The notes: a model not told the origin generated them from the sequence alone. A stretch of 64,000 nt of DNA from Asparagopsis taxiformis (GCA_030407315.1 JALQPE010000320.1:186001-250000), one strand, 5' to 3'; counted from the stretch's first letter, positions 29,239 to 40,102 are shown. Numbers and translations are program-made.

Positions 29239-31371
29239 TTAGTCTTTCTGTTTACCTGTCTCGCCCAAAAGAATGTCAATCGACTTTCTGAACAGACGTC
29301 TCGAGTTTCGTTCAAGGATGCCCCCAGCGACTGTTCGAGTTGTCTGCTTGAGCACTTCTCGAAACTTTTCCTGCCTCCTCATATATTCGTTCCGTTCTTT
29401 TGTCCTCCCTCCAATATTATTGAACAACAGTTCCGGTACTCGGCTACGCAAAGCCTGCGCCAAATCGATCGCCCTTTCTAAACGCTCCACATCGATTTCC
29501 TCGCGTGGTGCAGGCAGTACGCCAGCTGTTATTTGCGAAAGTCGTCGCAAAAATGCGAGCTGAGCAGCATCTACAGTATCTACTAGTTCACGTTGTAGGG
29601 CATCTCGCAGAAATTTACCGCGCTCGCTCAACACAAAATCCACCACTCTGTTGATTGCTGCATCGCTAACTCCGGCCAATTGGTTCCTTCCCGAGTCGCC
29701 GACATGGTTTTGTTCTGCTTTGTCATCCGCTGAGGCAGAATTGGTCCGCAGTAGAGAGTCCAGTCTGTCCCATCGAATGCGCCGATTATCATCAAGCAGC
29801 ACACCCTCGAGAGCGCGCTGAAACTCGGGGGAATCATCCGTTAGAACTCGTGATACAACGTATGGATATGATTCATCAACAATCTTGAAAGAGGCGTCAG
29901 TCTGTAGAGCGAATCCCTCTAAAATGGTCAGCGATCGAATAATTAGAGTAAAGAACACGGGGATGCGAATTGGCGTGACGAACGCAAGACCTGATAAATT
30001 GTCTGCGAGCTTGCTAAATGACAAGTCTGACAACTCAGATCCTGTGCTTGCGTCGCCAAACGCCTTTTCCAACAGCGGTCCCAATGGCGCTGTATCAGCA
30101 TCCGGCGGGAGGAAGCCCAACTTGACAAAGTCCTTTGCGAGATTGTCGTAGTCGCGGTTAATAAGTCGGACAATAGCAGCGACGAGATCATTTCTAATTT
30201 GTTTCTCAACATCTACGCACATTCCAAAATCGAGATAGCAAAGCTTCCCTTCATTAGTTCGCAACAAATTACCACCATGCGGATCTGCATGAACAAATCC
30301 TTTGTCAAGTAATTGATTCAAAGAGCACTGCACACCGATTTTAATCAGCCTCTGTGCATCTTCTTTCGGAAACCATGGCGCCTTGTCACCATCGATCCAC
30401 TCCATACATAGGACACGTTTTGTTGTATACTCCCTGTAAATTGCCGGCACGTAAACATCATCAGAGGCTGTAGCGTACAAACTACGGAATCGATCACAGT
30501 TGTCAGCCTCGTGCACATAATCCAATTCCTCCCACAATCTGAACGCAAACTCATCAACAATGCCGACTAGATCGCTTCGAAGCTTGAAGCGTTTCTTCGC
30601 GAAAAACGCTGCCTTGCGAAGAACGTATACATCCAATGCGGCATCTCTTTCCACAGTCGGTCGCTGCACCTTTACGGCAACGTGATCTCCGGAGCGCAGA
30701 ATAGCTTTATGAACCTGACCGAGCGATGCTGATGCGACCGCATCTGGTTCAAAATGTGAAAAGACATCTTCCAATTGTTCGATCTGCAGCTCCTTCTTCA
30801 CCATAGCTACAGCGACATCGCTGTCGAAAGTTCCGACATCATCCACAAGTTTTTGCAATTCATTGCTATAAATTACGCCCACAAGATCAGGTCTGTTGCC
30901 CACAGCTTGGCCAATTTTCAAATAGGTCGGCCCGGCCCAACACAATAGTTTACGAAGTTCATCGGCGCGTTTGAGGGTAACATCTGTGTCGTCTGCAGCT
31001 CCGCGCCATTTGTCCCATTTTCGAACTTTAAATAGCCAAGCGAGGAAGGGAATGCCGACGGCTGTGACACGGACTAGGGCACTCAATTGACGTGCGTCGT
31101 AATAGTCTGCAATCTTGACGGAGTCATATCGGTAGAGTGCGATTTGACGGTCTACAATGACGGAAAAATCACCGGTAGCCAGACGGCGCAGTCGGCGGAA
31201 GTCACTTCGAAGGAGTTTGAAGCCGCGCTCAGTAGTCTGTCGGTTGGCTGCATTAGCGGATGTTGTGAGGCGACGGGGAGTATAGGGCGGTAGACACACA
31301 ATATAGGGTCGGGAAGCTCGGGGTGCGGCGAGCAAAAGACGATTGGCGATGAATGGCGACACAAATGCCAT
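29239..31371 (-). CDS. ABC1/COQ8-family atypical kinase (plastid-type ABC1K)
   Basis: Atypical protein-kinase-like ATPase controlling isoprenoid quinone or lipid metabolism in plastids or mitochondria. The 710-residue product has a Ser/Arg/Pro-rich N-terminus without acids (about 1-45), typical of an organelle targeting sequence. The ABC1 KxGQ motif follows (TYLKIGQAVGNRPDL, about 149-163). Then come the alanine/serine loop (ASASLGQVHKA), the VAVKVQRP lysine, the catalytic loop HADPHGGNLL and the metal site LDFGM. A long helical C-terminal part follows the kinase core. The RPDL variant after KxGQ and the length favour the plastid ABC1K class over mitochondrial COQ8, but targeting is not certain. 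It is divergent from the phosphoserine aminotransferase gene. Confidence 0.88.
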   Translation of the reverse strand: MAFVSPFIANRLLLAAPRASRPYIVCLPPYTPRRLTTSANAANRQTTERGFKLLRSDFRRLRRLATGDFSVIVDRQIALYRYDSVKIADYYDARQLSALVRVTAVGIPFLAWLFKVRKWDKWRGAADDTDVTLKRADELRKLLCWAGPTYLKIGQAVGNRPDLVGVIYSNELQKLVDDVGTFDSDVAVAMVKKELQIEQLEDVFSHFEPDAVASASLGQVHKAILRSGDHVAVKVQRPTVERDAALDVYVLRKAAFFAKKRFKLRSDLVGIVDEFAFRLWEELDYVHEADNCDRFRSLYATASDDVYVPAIYREYTTKRVLCMEWIDGDKAPWFPKEDAQRLIKIGVQCSLNQLLDKGFVHADPHGGNLLRTNEGKLCYLDFGMCVDVEKQIRNDLVAAIVRLINRDYDNLAKDFVKLGFLPPDADTAPLGPLLEKAFGDASTGSELSDLSFSKLADNLSGLAFVTPIRIPVFFTLIIRSLTILEGFALQTDASFKIVDESYPYVVSRVLTDDSPEFQRALEGVLLDDNRRIRWDRLDSLLRTNSASADDKAEQNHVGDSGRNQLAGVSDAAINRVVDFVLSERGKFLRDALQRELVDTVDAAQLAFLRRLSQITAGVLPAPREEIDVERLERAIDLAQALRSRVPELLFNNIGGRTKERNEYMRRQEKFREVLKQTTRTVAGGILERNSRRLFRKSIDILLGETGKQKD

Positions 31372-32428
31372 CGTTGCTAATAGTGGTAGGGATCATTGGA
31401 ATGATGGGTGATGCGAACACGACCCGGGCAAGATCTGGAGGGATGATCGCAATGGATGAGAAATATGTGGTCAAGAAGGCTTGTGGGTCGAACAATTTCA
31501 TATTTTTGATTTTTGATTTTTTGGAGCTTTACTCGAGCTGTTCTGTGATGGCATATGATGACGTGCTGGGGATTGTGTCTGCTCTGCCGGTTGTGCTTCG
31601 CTGCGCGAATTGGGCAGATACGTTCGATTGATTCACATGGTCGGATCATGATGATATATTGCATGGTACAACGTGGCAATTATTTCAGCGAGCAGGAAGG
31701 GCAGGATGGTGCTTAAACGATGGGTTTCAACTCAACCCAGCGAGCGAGTGAATGGATGTGTGTCAAGCAGCATTACACGCGCCTCACACGTATCAGGCAC
31801 ACGACAAATGGGAGCGGCAGCGGTGGAAGGATGCGTGAATTGGATAGTGCGCGATGACGTGCCATCGCGATCAACTCGAGAGAAGTGCGTAGTTTGAGGC
31901 AGCGAGCTGGAAGCAGGCGTGATCGGAGCAGTTGCACGGGTGCCGTGACGCATGTGTGGAGCACGGCGTGCGCAAGAGGCCATTAGGCATTGGCAGGCGC
32001 AAATTTGAATGGTCTGCAAATGCTGCACAACGCATGATCCGTTTGGATGAGATCAAGTCCAACATTAGATCGTCAAATATCGCATCCGTTGCAATGACAA
32101 AACGGCTGTTTCAATGGACATCTGCGCCTCCCACAGCTACACCTGAGCAGCTGCAGATTTCGTGCAATTTGACGGGCCAGGTGCTCCTCAGCGCGCCGTG
32201 GCTCACATTGCTCAGGTGAACATATGCCCCCGCATTAGCGACATATGCCCCGCAACGCTTCTTCTCACGCTACCTCGCCTCTACTGGTGCATCTGACTCT
32301 TCTGATCTGTGTCCCTCATTTGATCCACACATCTCGAGTCTTTCCCATTCTCCACATGCCTATTTATGCGCCAAACACCTCCCCCAAACCTCCCTTCCCG
32401 ATGTCTACTCCATCACACACTTTTTACA
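31372..32428. other. Divergent intergenic region, ABC1K / PSAT
   Basis: 1.06 kb. A TATTTATG element at 32361-32368 lies 68 bp upstream of the PSAT ATG. Apart from this no RNA gene, repeat or coding signal is seen. Confidence 0.4.
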
Positions 32429-33660
32429 ATGGCACCCAATTACCTCTCCCCTCGACCGCGCGATCGCGCTCTTGGAAACTTCTCCGCCGGTCCAGCATGC
32501 CTGTCCGATTGGGTCATGCGCACCGCTCAGGAAGAGTTTACCAATAAGAATAGCACCGGCATGGGAATCATGGAGGTAAGTTTTACCATAATTCCGTCGT
32601 CTGTAATCCCTACTCAACTCTTCTAACCACATATCCCTCTTTATTCGCCTAGATGAGTCACAGAGACGAAGGAGGCCCCGTACAGGAGGCAATCAGCTCC
32701 GCTACTAATCTCATTCGCACCATGCTAGATGTGCCGAACAATTATCACATCATATTCATGCAGGGCGGTGCGCATGGCCAGTTTGCCGCAGTTGCCATGA
32801 ACCTTCTCGGGGACAAAACGCAGGCTGATTACGTCAACACTGGCTTTTGGAGTCAACGAGCAATCAAGGAGGCGTCCAAGTATTGCAAGACACGCCTGGC
32901 ATACGACGGCTCGAAGGACAACTTTGAATTCATCCCGCCAGTCGCCGACTGGAACATTTCGCCAGATAGTGCCTACGTCCACATCTGTGCCAATGAGACC
33001 ATTCACGGTCTCGAGTTTCTGGAGGATCCGCAACTCCCTGAAGGTAGCCCGCCGCTGGTCGGTGACTTCACATCCACTCTTTTGTCAAGGAGAGTAGACA
33101 TCAGCAAGTATGGATGCATCTATGCTTCTGGAGGTAAAAACTTGGGACCAGCAGGTGTCACAGTGGTTATTATCAGAGACGACCTGGTGGGACGGGAATT
33201 TCCGGACTGTCCCTCTGTGCTTAGCTATGCTCAAATGGTCCAATCCAAGCCAATTCCATCAATCTACAACACGCCACCTACGTTTTTGATTTATATGGTG
33301 GACCTAGTTCTGCAGGACAACATGAATATGGGCGGAATGAGTGCGCTAGAAGTTCGCGCCAAGAGGCGTGCCGCGCAGATTTACGACATTATCGATCACT
33401 CAAATGGATTCTACTACCTCAAGTGCAAAGATAACAAACATCGATCGCGAATGAATATTCCGTTCCGCATCCGGTGCGACAGAGGCGATATCGATCTGGA
33501 GGATGAGTTTTGTGCCGAAGCCAACAAGCGAGGCCTGCTGCAGCTGTTCTGCCACCCGCTGTTCCCGGGTTGTCGTATCACGCTGTACAACGGGATTCCA
33601 GACACTGCTGTCGACGCGTTGGTGGAGTACATGAAGGAGTTTGCCAATACTCATGCATGA
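32429..33660 (+). CDS. SERC: Phosphoserine aminotransferase (2 exons)
   Basis: PLP enzyme of the phosphorylated serine pathway: 3-phosphohydroxypyruvate + glutamate to phosphoserine + 2-oxoglutarate. Exons are 32429-32575 and 32653-33660; the 77-nt intron begins GTAAGT and ends TTCGCCTAG. The joined product has 384 residues, the usual size. Signature blocks are NFSAGPACL at the start, the GMGIMEMSHR motif exactly across the splice junction, FMQGGAHGQFAAV, and the PLP lysine in ASGGKNLGPAGVT. The C-terminal GCRITLYNGIP block is intact. There is no N-terminal extension, so unlike the plant plastid enzyme this one looks cytosolic. The ATG at 32429 lies 68 bp after a TATA-like sequence. Confidence 0.95.
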
Positions 33661-33944
33661 CAGTGGTGAGAATGATGCTCACATGGTAATGATAGATTTG
33701 TCAAGTTTTTTTGCTCTCCATGGCACTAGTTAATTGGTTGTGTATTGAGCCATGCACCGTGATAGATGGACGATGACGTCCTCACATTTCTTCACGCTTC
33801 TCTTCTCTCGTTTGGATCCTGTAGTCAGGCGCTGATCGGCATACCGCCCAAACCATATTTCGATTTGACGTCCTTGCGAATATGGGACGAATGCGTTGAG
33901 CCGACATTAATAAATGCTATGTTTTGTGATCAACACCCTTTACT

Positions 33945-35546
33945 TCACCACTTGCACTTTTCAACCGACACTTTACTACTGAAAAACCCAGCCGGCATAC
34001 TATATCTCTCATCACGTCTCACTTCGTCATCCCGCAATACATCCAGGTCCCGCAGAGCAGCATACGCAGTTTCATCGCAATCGGCACCGAAATTACTCCA
34101 CGCTTTTCGAATGATCTCCTCTGCACGCGTGCTATTCCGCAAATACACTCGCGCACCTTCGTCTCTCGCGCAGACATTACGCACCGCAAGGCATCCCAGC
34201 CGTTGCACATTGCATTTCTGCTCGTGCGTCACCATCGCCGCAAGCAGATCGTCCATTTTGCCCGACTGAACAACCTTGTTCGCGAGATCGGGCCGGCGGA
34301 GACAGAGGCTTGCAACAAAGCCTGCGTAGTATTCGACAACGATATGCGAAGTGGCCGAATGTTTGCATAGAGTGCTAGAGACGATATCTATACATTCGTA
34401 TAGTTCTGTTTTGCATTCGTCTCTTGCAGCAAGGTTACGTAGCAGCGCCAGACTACTGTGGGCGATGGATGTCGATTCGGGGTACTGACGCAAGGCGGTG
34501 ATTGTAACACGAGTAAAGCCGAGCGACATGACATTGGCGCAGATTTCATCTGATATGGCGCATAGTTTGACGTTGATTATGCAGTCGGAGATGAGTCCGA
34601 GTCGTTCGGAAGTTTGTAGGTCTGCAGATGTTAGAGCCTCTGAAACGACGTGAAAGGAAATTTCCGGGATATGTTTTGAATATGACAATGGTCGTAGGCC
34701 ACTTTCCATGACGTTTTGGCCGCCGCTGAGCACACGTGCTCGGTTGAACGTTTCGGACACTTGGACAGTTGCGTCATCTGGAGAAAGTAACTGTTTGATG
34801 ATTGAGCAGCCTTTCCTGAATACTTTGGTATACTTAGTAGCATCTTTAGTGTTTGGATCGACTGCGCGTGAGCCGGAAAGATCGAGCAGATGTGTGAGAT
34901 GATCGAGGGATGAAGCAGCAGCCAATTTACGCTTTACCGTTTCGCTCTTTCGCTGAACAGCGATTATGGCTGCAAGAAGAGAATTGCAGGCGTCGAAGGC
35001 AAACGCTGATGAATCAGGAATGGTGAAAGCTGTAGCATCAAGGGAAGCCAACATCTGTTTGAGGAACGAGACACCATCTAGCTGCTTCTCCGTAATAAAT
35101 TTGGATCGATTCACTTCATTGTTACCGCACAGGGCCTGGATCAATGCACACGCCTTCTCCGCAATAGCTGGATGGTTAGGGTAACGTAATGCATACTGCA
35201 AGCAAAGAATTGAAATGCGAACAGCGTCATTCGCACCTGCAACACCGCACACTTCCGTATCGTTTGCAGCTTTATCGGCGAGATTGGTTATAGCAGCGAC
35301 GAGTTGCGAGTGATTAGCCTGGTTGAGGGCGGTCTCAATAGCACTGGGCAGGGAAATTCCGTCATGATTGTGTTGATCGTCTACATCTGGAATGGATGTG
35401 ATCAAATTAGAAAAGTCAGAAACTCCAGCCTTCTGCAACTGTTCGCGGGCATCTTGCAACGCTTCGTGCGGTGTGAGACCAAACTCTTCAATTGCTTCGC
35501 GCACAATGGCATCGAACGTAGACTGTTGCACCTGTTTCGGCGGCAT
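33945..35546 (-). CDS. ARMC6: Armadillo repeat protein, ARMC6-like
   Basis: 533-residue all-helical protein. The N-terminal block (STFDAIVREAIEEFGLTPHE ... ALQDAREQLQKAGVSDFSNL) is the distinctive start of the ARMC6 family. Armadillo repeats follow to the end, with helical triplets visible at ISILCLQYALRYPNHPAIAEKAC, SLALLRNLAARDECKTEL and LGCLAVRNVCARDEGARVYL. The molecular function of ARMC6 is not well established; arm repeats bind peptides. The ATG at 35546 begins MPPKQVQQ. It shares a 391 bp divergent promoter region with the GT8 gene. The weakly coding plus-strand frame over its 3' half is a shadow. Confidence 0.85.
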   Translation of the reverse strand: MPPKQVQQSTFDAIVREAIEEFGLTPHEALQDAREQLQKAGVSDFSNLITSIPDVDDQHNHDGISLPSAIETALNQANHSQLVAAITNLADKAANDTEVCGVAGANDAVRISILCLQYALRYPNHPAIAEKACALIQALCGNNEVNRSKFITEKQLDGVSFLKQMLASLDATAFTIPDSSAFAFDACNSLLAAIIAVQRKSETVKRKLAAASSLDHLTHLLDLSGSRAVDPNTKDATKYTKVFRKGCSIIKQLLSPDDATVQVSETFNRARVLSGGQNVMESGLRPLSYSKHIPEISFHVVSEALTSADLQTSERLGLISDCIINVKLCAISDEICANVMSLGFTRVTITALRQYPESTSIAHSSLALLRNLAARDECKTELYECIDIVSSTLCKHSATSHIVVEYYAGFVASLCLRRPDLANKVVQSGKMDDLLAAMVTHEQKCNVQRLGCLAVRNVCARDEGARVYLRNSTRAEEIIRKAWSNFGADCDETAYAALRDLDVLRDDEVRRDERYSMPAGFFSSKVSVEKCKW

Positions 35547-35937
35547 GGCAACTTGAAGCGAAGACGGAGGACCTGGATGCGGACGAAAGTTTCAACTCTC
35601 AGCTTTTCGGGGGAAATTGAAAATAGTTTGAAATTTGAACAGACACGTGGCGCAACGTGCGATCTGTAGTGTACCATAGTTTTGCAATTGAGATGTGTCA
35701 CACATGACTCCTGGTGAGGTCCGGTTACGTACACGCGTTTCAAGTTCGCTGTGGCACGCAACGGCATGCACTCGTCGTGTAGTCTCGACGCGCTTGCTTG
35801 GAATGGCACAGTTTCACCGACAACCTACTTCTCAACTCGCCATCGATGCTTAACGTCGCAACTGATCCCAGCCAAACGAAGCGCAGACCCTATTGCCGCG
35901 TTTTGCTGCTACGTCGCGATATGCAAGAAATCTCTAG
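35547..35937. other. Divergent promoter region, ARMC6 / GT8
   Basis: 391 bp between two starts. AT-rich blocks at 35605-35640. Nothing else is recognised. Confidence 0.4.
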
Positions 35938-37497
35938 ATGAAGTGCACCTACGTTGGCCCCCGCCCGCAAGGTCATTCCTTGCGCCCTAGTCCATTATGC
36001 CTCCTTTCGCTCCTTTGTCTCATCGTCGCCTCCGCCGCTCAAATACAACTCCCTGCCAACATCACCGTACGGCAGCCGCGCGAGGCCTACGTCAGCTTGC
36101 TTTATGGCGATTTTTACGTCCTTCCTGTCCGCGTCATGATGCGCTCCCTGTACGTCAATAGCCCCGATGTGGCCAGTGGTCAGCGTGAACGAATTGTTAT
36201 CGTCACTGGTAACACTTCCGATGAATCCAAGGCGCAGATGAGGCGCGATGGAATCACCGTTCTTAGCGTTCCCTCGATGGATTCGCCGTATAAAAGCGAC
36301 GCCAAGTTTCATGAGCGATTCGTTTCCGTCATGACAAAGCTCTACATTTTTAATATGACCGATTATCATCGTCTCACCTTCATCGATGCTGATACACTCG
36401 TTCTACGTGATCTCTCTCCAATTTTTGATTGCGGCGTTTTCTGTGCCACCTTTATCAATCCGTGCTACTTCAACTCTGGTCTGATGTTGGTCACGCCCAA
36501 CACTTCTCTCTTCGCATACATGATGGACAGACTTCCAACAACTCCGTCTTACGACGGCGGCGATCAAGGCTTTTTGAATTCCTTGTTCCCAAACTTTCTA
36601 AACGCCCCAATTTACGATGCCATGGCAGAACATCCTCCACAATCACGACCTGAGTTCGCTCGGCTCCCGTTTTCTTGGCATGTTGACCATAGTGCCTTTT
36701 ATCCTCGCTTCTCATTCGGCTTTGAAAACTCGGATCGTTGCGGTCCGAGACGCGAAATTGAGTGGCTTGGGCCGCCGTTCATGAAACCATGGCTATGGTG
36801 GACGTTTGCTTTATTGGATATGTCATGGACTTGGTATTCATATCGACAGCAGCTTCCGGATCCGTACCCGCCCAACATTTGGGCACGTACGAACGGTGCT
36901 CTGTTAATTGCAATGAGTTACTTCTTGTTGTATATTGTGTGGCGTCGTTTTCAAGTCGGTAGACAACCTTCGTCTGTTTTCACTAGATGGCTACCAGGAC
37001 TGTGCCCTTTTCCGAATGTGAACAGTCGTTTGAGTTGCCTGTACCCGGTGCTGGCGGGTACATGTATCTGGATACTAACTTTCACAGTGAGCACATTGGC
37101 AGTACCGAATATCCTGCCACCGTACTATGCTATAGCGGTTTTCATGCATTTGAGAACCATTACAACATTAATGCTACTGCTCTTCAGTGGTGCCGTATTT
37201 ACACTTGGGCAACAGCAGGTGAGGAAGGGAAAGCGCAAGTCTATACTGGGTAGGAACAATGTACAGCTGAATAATGCGTTTCGAGAGATGTTAATGTGGT
37301 CCATTGCTGATGCAGCATATCTCGTAGTTTGGTCTGGAATCTTATGGAGGATTCCATTCCAGACCATGGGACCAAAGATTGCCATGACTGTCACAGCCAT
37401 TGTGTCACAGTCGCTTGTGGTAACAACAATGTTAGCGAAGACATCTGTGACTTGGACACGATGGGCCGATTCGCTTCCAAGTGATGATGATACGTGA
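35938..37497 (+). CDS. GT8 glycosyltransferase with C-terminal membrane spans (PGSIP6/IPUT1-like)
   Basis: Predicted Golgi or ER sugar transferase of the glycogenin/GUX family. The 519 residues start with a hydrophobic signal segment (about 18-35). A GT8 catalytic domain (about 48-260) follows, with the metal-binding DAD at 150-152 (TFIDADTLVLRDL), FNSGLMLV and DGGDQGFLN. After it come about five or six membrane helices (from about 320 to 510). This domain order is that of plant PGSIP6/IPUT1, which adds glucuronic acid to inositol phosphorylceramide; that substrate is an inference from architecture. Glycogenin itself lacks membrane spans, and GUX enzymes have them only at the N-terminus. The ATG at 35938 is the first in frame. 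Confidence 0.82.
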   Translation: MKCTYVGPRPQGHSLRPSPLCLLSLLCLIVASAAQIQLPANITVRQPREAYVSLLYGDFYVLPVRVMMRSLYVNSPDVASGQRERIVIVTGNTSDESKAQMRRDGITVLSVPSMDSPYKSDAKFHERFVSVMTKLYIFNMTDYHRLTFIDADTLVLRDLSPIFDCGVFCATFINPCYFNSGLMLVTPNTSLFAYMMDRLPTTPSYDGGDQGFLNSLFPNFLNAPIYDAMAEHPPQSRPEFARLPFSWHVDHSAFYPRFSFGFENSDRCGPRREIEWLGPPFMKPWLWWTFALLDMSWTWYSYRQQLPDPYPPNIWARTNGALLIAMSYFLLYIVWRRFQVGRQPSSVFTRWLPGLCPFPNVNSRLSCLYPVLAGTCIWILTFTVSTLAVPNILPPYYAIAVFMHLRTITTLMLLLFSGAVFTLGQQQVRKGKRKSILGRNNVQLNNAFREMLMWSIADAAYLVVWSGILWRIPFQTMGPKIAMTVTAIVSQSLVVTTMLAKTSVTWTRWADSLPSDDDT

Positions 37498-37871
37498 TTT
37501 ATGGGTAGACGAAGAAGATGTGAACTGTTCGTATGAAATGTAAATGTGTCGTTGCGACGTATCCCTTTCCGTACCACACGAGTTTGTGCAAGTTGAAGTC
37601 AGAAAGTGTGGACGAAGGAGCACACAAATCTCGAGAGGACGTGTATGCACCGTGGCCCAATAGGAAGTTTTGAAAAAGCAATATTTGTAACGGATCGGAG
37701 TGCTGAAACGTTGATGACTGCACCATCGCTGAGCTCAACTGCGGCAGTTGAACTGCGCACGATCGCGTCTCATGATTATCACGCGAGACGAGAATCGACG
37801 CTCCACACGTGTATGACTGCAGCCAGTACGGAGATCACCCTGCCCAACAGGTTTGTGTTCCTTCTCAAGCC
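37498..37871. other. Spacer between GT8 and putative plastid protein genes
   Basis: 374 bp with the GT8 3' end and the next gene's promoter. No feature is recognised. Confidence 0.4.
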
Positions 37872-38768
37872 ATGTCGGTCACATTCATTGCCCCACTTAC
37901 CTTCAAGTCGGTGCCACAAGCCACAAACAATCATCGCGTACGGTTAAAACAATCTGCTAAATACAACCGGCGACGGAATCAATCGTGTATTCACAACATA
38001 TGCATGCAAACTGTTGACAACAGCGATGATGAAACCTTCAAACAACTAACGCAAGATATTCGAATATACTTGGAATCAGCGGAAAATCAGAATGATAACC
38101 CGCTTGCGTACGATAACCTTCGTAAAGCAGGTCGCATTGACTTGATATCTCGAATCATGGATGCAGGCGGTTACATTGAAGTATCCGAACGACTTTCGAT
38201 TCCCGTTGACGAAAGTAGATTTACATCTCCCCCGCCCAAGGAGAATAAGCAACTGTTCACCCAACCTGACAGCTCTGCGTCCTTGGCTGTTGGCACCAAC
38301 CTGCAGAGGCGACTTGACGAAATTAGCAACGTATCCGCATTAGGAGATGAAGACGACCAGTTGTCCGAAACGAAGTCCAAGTATTCAGATTCAGTGCCTT
38401 CAGCAGAGCAATTACGTCGTGAGAGTGAAAATATGGCGGCCCCCGTAGTGGATGAACCCGTTCCGGAAGGAGAGCTATTTGTCCTGACGGCTAGTATGCG
38501 TGTCGGGATGTTACTACCGGTGAGCTTGGCTACAATCGGGTTCGGACGGACCAGTGTTGGATTAGTAGATCCGGATGTGATGCACATCTGCCAGGGGCTG
38601 GTATTTGGACTTGTGTTTGCGCATGTGATTATTGCTATTTATGCGGGCGCAATTCAGGCACCCAAGCTTAATCGCAATGGGGCTCTTTGGTCTTTAAAGG
38701 TTTTATTGTCTGGTCCAATAGGTCTGACAACTCTTCGCGCACTACCTGCGCTGGATAATTCACGCTAG
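37872..38768 (+). CDS. Putative plastid-targeted membrane protein
   Basis: Unnamed 298-residue product. The first 45 residues are rich in Ser, Thr, Asn, Arg and Lys with no acids, as in a plastid transit peptide. A soluble segment (about 52-110) ends in DLISRIMDAGGYIEVSERL, a helix-turn motif resembling the D-L-x-x-x-I-x-x-x-G-G-x-x-x-V-x-x-R-L pattern found in several algal and plant plastid proteins. A Ser/Glu-rich linker follows. The last 90 residues hold about three hydrophobic helices (VGMLLPVSLATIGFG, ICQGLVFGLVFAHVIIAIYAG, WSLKVLLSGPIGLTTL). The likely location is thylakoid or envelope; the function is unknown. I use the ATG at 37872 because upstream starts are non-ATG. Its stop codon overlaps that of the next gene. 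Confidence 0.68.
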   Translation: MSVTFIAPLTFKSVPQATNNHRVRLKQSAKYNRRRNQSCIHNICMQTVDNSDDETFKQLTQDIRIYLESAENQNDNPLAYDNLRKAGRIDLISRIMDAGGYIEVSERLSIPVDESRFTSPPPKENKQLFTQPDSSASLAVGTNLQRRLDEISNVSALGDEDDQLSETKSKYSDSVPSAEQLRRESENMAAPVVDEPVPEGELFVLTASMRVGMLLPVSLATIGFGRTSVGLVDPDVMHICQGLVFGLVFAHVIIAIYAGAIQAPKLNRNGALWSLKVLLSGPIGLTTLRALPALDNSR

Positions 38769-39772
38769 CCAACTACTTTTTTTTCTGTTTCGTAGATCAT
38801 GTATCGTTCGCACTTGATTTTGGAGAGTAGTTTAGATCGTTTCAGCATATCGATAGATATTGCTGCATCAAATATAGCTATGAAACGATGAAAACCGAGT
38901 CGCAAAGCACCGAACGCCACACAGCATTCTGCGCCTTCCACATCGACTGCACAAGTGCTCATGGTGCATACGGGTGCAACACGCAAACGGTCTACTATGC
39001 GTTCTCTGATGGCAACCATTACAGGAGGTTTATTTGGTCGTTGCAACAGCCATATTGAACGCTGCTCAGGTTCCGCGTGGTGTGCATCGAGGAACCGAGA
39101 TGCTCCAATTGCTGTATCAGATGCGTAATACCCAGGTAAGAGATATGAGCCACCTGCTTCACGTATTTGTTGCATTACGTCGATGATTTGTGATGGGTTT
39201 GATATCTGCACCCATTGTGACATAGACGCCAATGTATTCTCTCCCACGAAATTTTTGACACCGAGCGCCTGTAGCAATGGTACGTCCTGCAATGAAACGT
39301 CATTTTTCAGAGCGGACATTGCCGCTTTCGACGGCCACATATTGACATGACCACGACATGCCCAGTTGCTATTGTTAAAAATATGGCACATAGTGATGTT
39401 TGCCGGGATTGTTGATGAGAGAAATCGAATAGATTCTGCTGACTGGTTTCGTTTTTGCAACGTTTGAAGAAGTTGTTCAAGCATATATGTCCCGATGCCA
39501 CGTCCACGCATGATGTCGGCTACACGAAGCGCTTCAATATGATACACTGGACGGTTGACGTCATCTGGTTGGATGATTATCGCATTGATGAAAGCGATTA
39601 CTTGACCTTCAATGGATACGACGTGAGGTAAGCTGAACGCGGATCGAGAATAAATGTGAAGACATGATGGGACACGGTCTGTGCCATTGTAAACGTTCTT
39701 ACAAACTTCAGATACTTGCTCATAGTCCGTTGAGTGATTGTACTCGCGAAGCACTGCATTCGGCACCATCAT
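38765..39772 (-). CDS. GNAT N-acetyltransferase, NAT16-like
   Basis: 335-residue acetyl-CoA-dependent transferase. An N-terminal GNAT fold (about 5-150) contains VVSIEGQVIAFINAIII and the acetyl-CoA loop in LRVADIMRGRGIGTYMLEQLL (R-G-R-G-I-G). A second helical/beta half (about 160-335) follows, as in the NAT16/histidine acetyltransferase group of vertebrates and related proteins of algae. The substrate is probably a free amino acid or small amine; this is inferred from the family only. Two ATGs are adjacent (39772, 39769). The gene converges on the plastid-protein gene with a 4-bp overlap of stop codons and is divergent from ORC2 over 330 bp. Confidence 0.78.
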   Translation of the reverse strand: MMVPNAVLREYNHSTDYEQVSEVCKNVYNGTDRVPSCLHIYSRSAFSLPHVVSIEGQVIAFINAIIIQPDDVNRPVYHIEALRVADIMRGRGIGTYMLEQLLQTLQKRNQSAESIRFLSSTIPANITMCHIFNNSNWACRGHVNMWPSKAAMSALKNDVSLQDVPLLQALGVKNFVGENTLASMSQWVQISNPSQIIDVMQQIREAGGSYLLPGYYASDTAIGASRFLDAHHAEPEQRSIWLLQRPNKPPVMVAIRERIVDRLRVAPVCTMSTCAVDVEGAECCVAFGALRLGFHRFIAIFDAAISIDMLKRSKLLSKIKCERYMIYETEKKVVG

Positions 39773-40102
39773 GGACTGAATTTCGACTTTGTGTCGGTTG
39801 ATGACATCGAGCGATGACGTGCATCATTGGAGGTTTGTGAAGTGTCTTGAAGAGATGACAAGTAATTTGTGGCTACATCTCAAATCTTGAGTTAGTTTCA
39901 GGACTGAGACGTGTCGATGGAATTCTAAAATTTTAAGTTTCACAGAAGAATAAGCAGCATAAACCGTGCCAGAGATCTATATGATGTCTCATCTGCTTGA
40001 TCCATCTTTCTTCTCTGCGCGGACGTTACAATCTTCCCCAATTAACCAGATCACAAACAGCAAGACCAACCCACGTAGTTTGTAGTGCACCCACTGAAAT
40101 CC
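39773..40102. other. Divergent promoter region, GNAT / ORC2
   Basis: 330 bp between two starts, with an AT-rich block at 39922-39942. No E2F-like motif is found here despite the replication gene. Confidence 0.4.
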
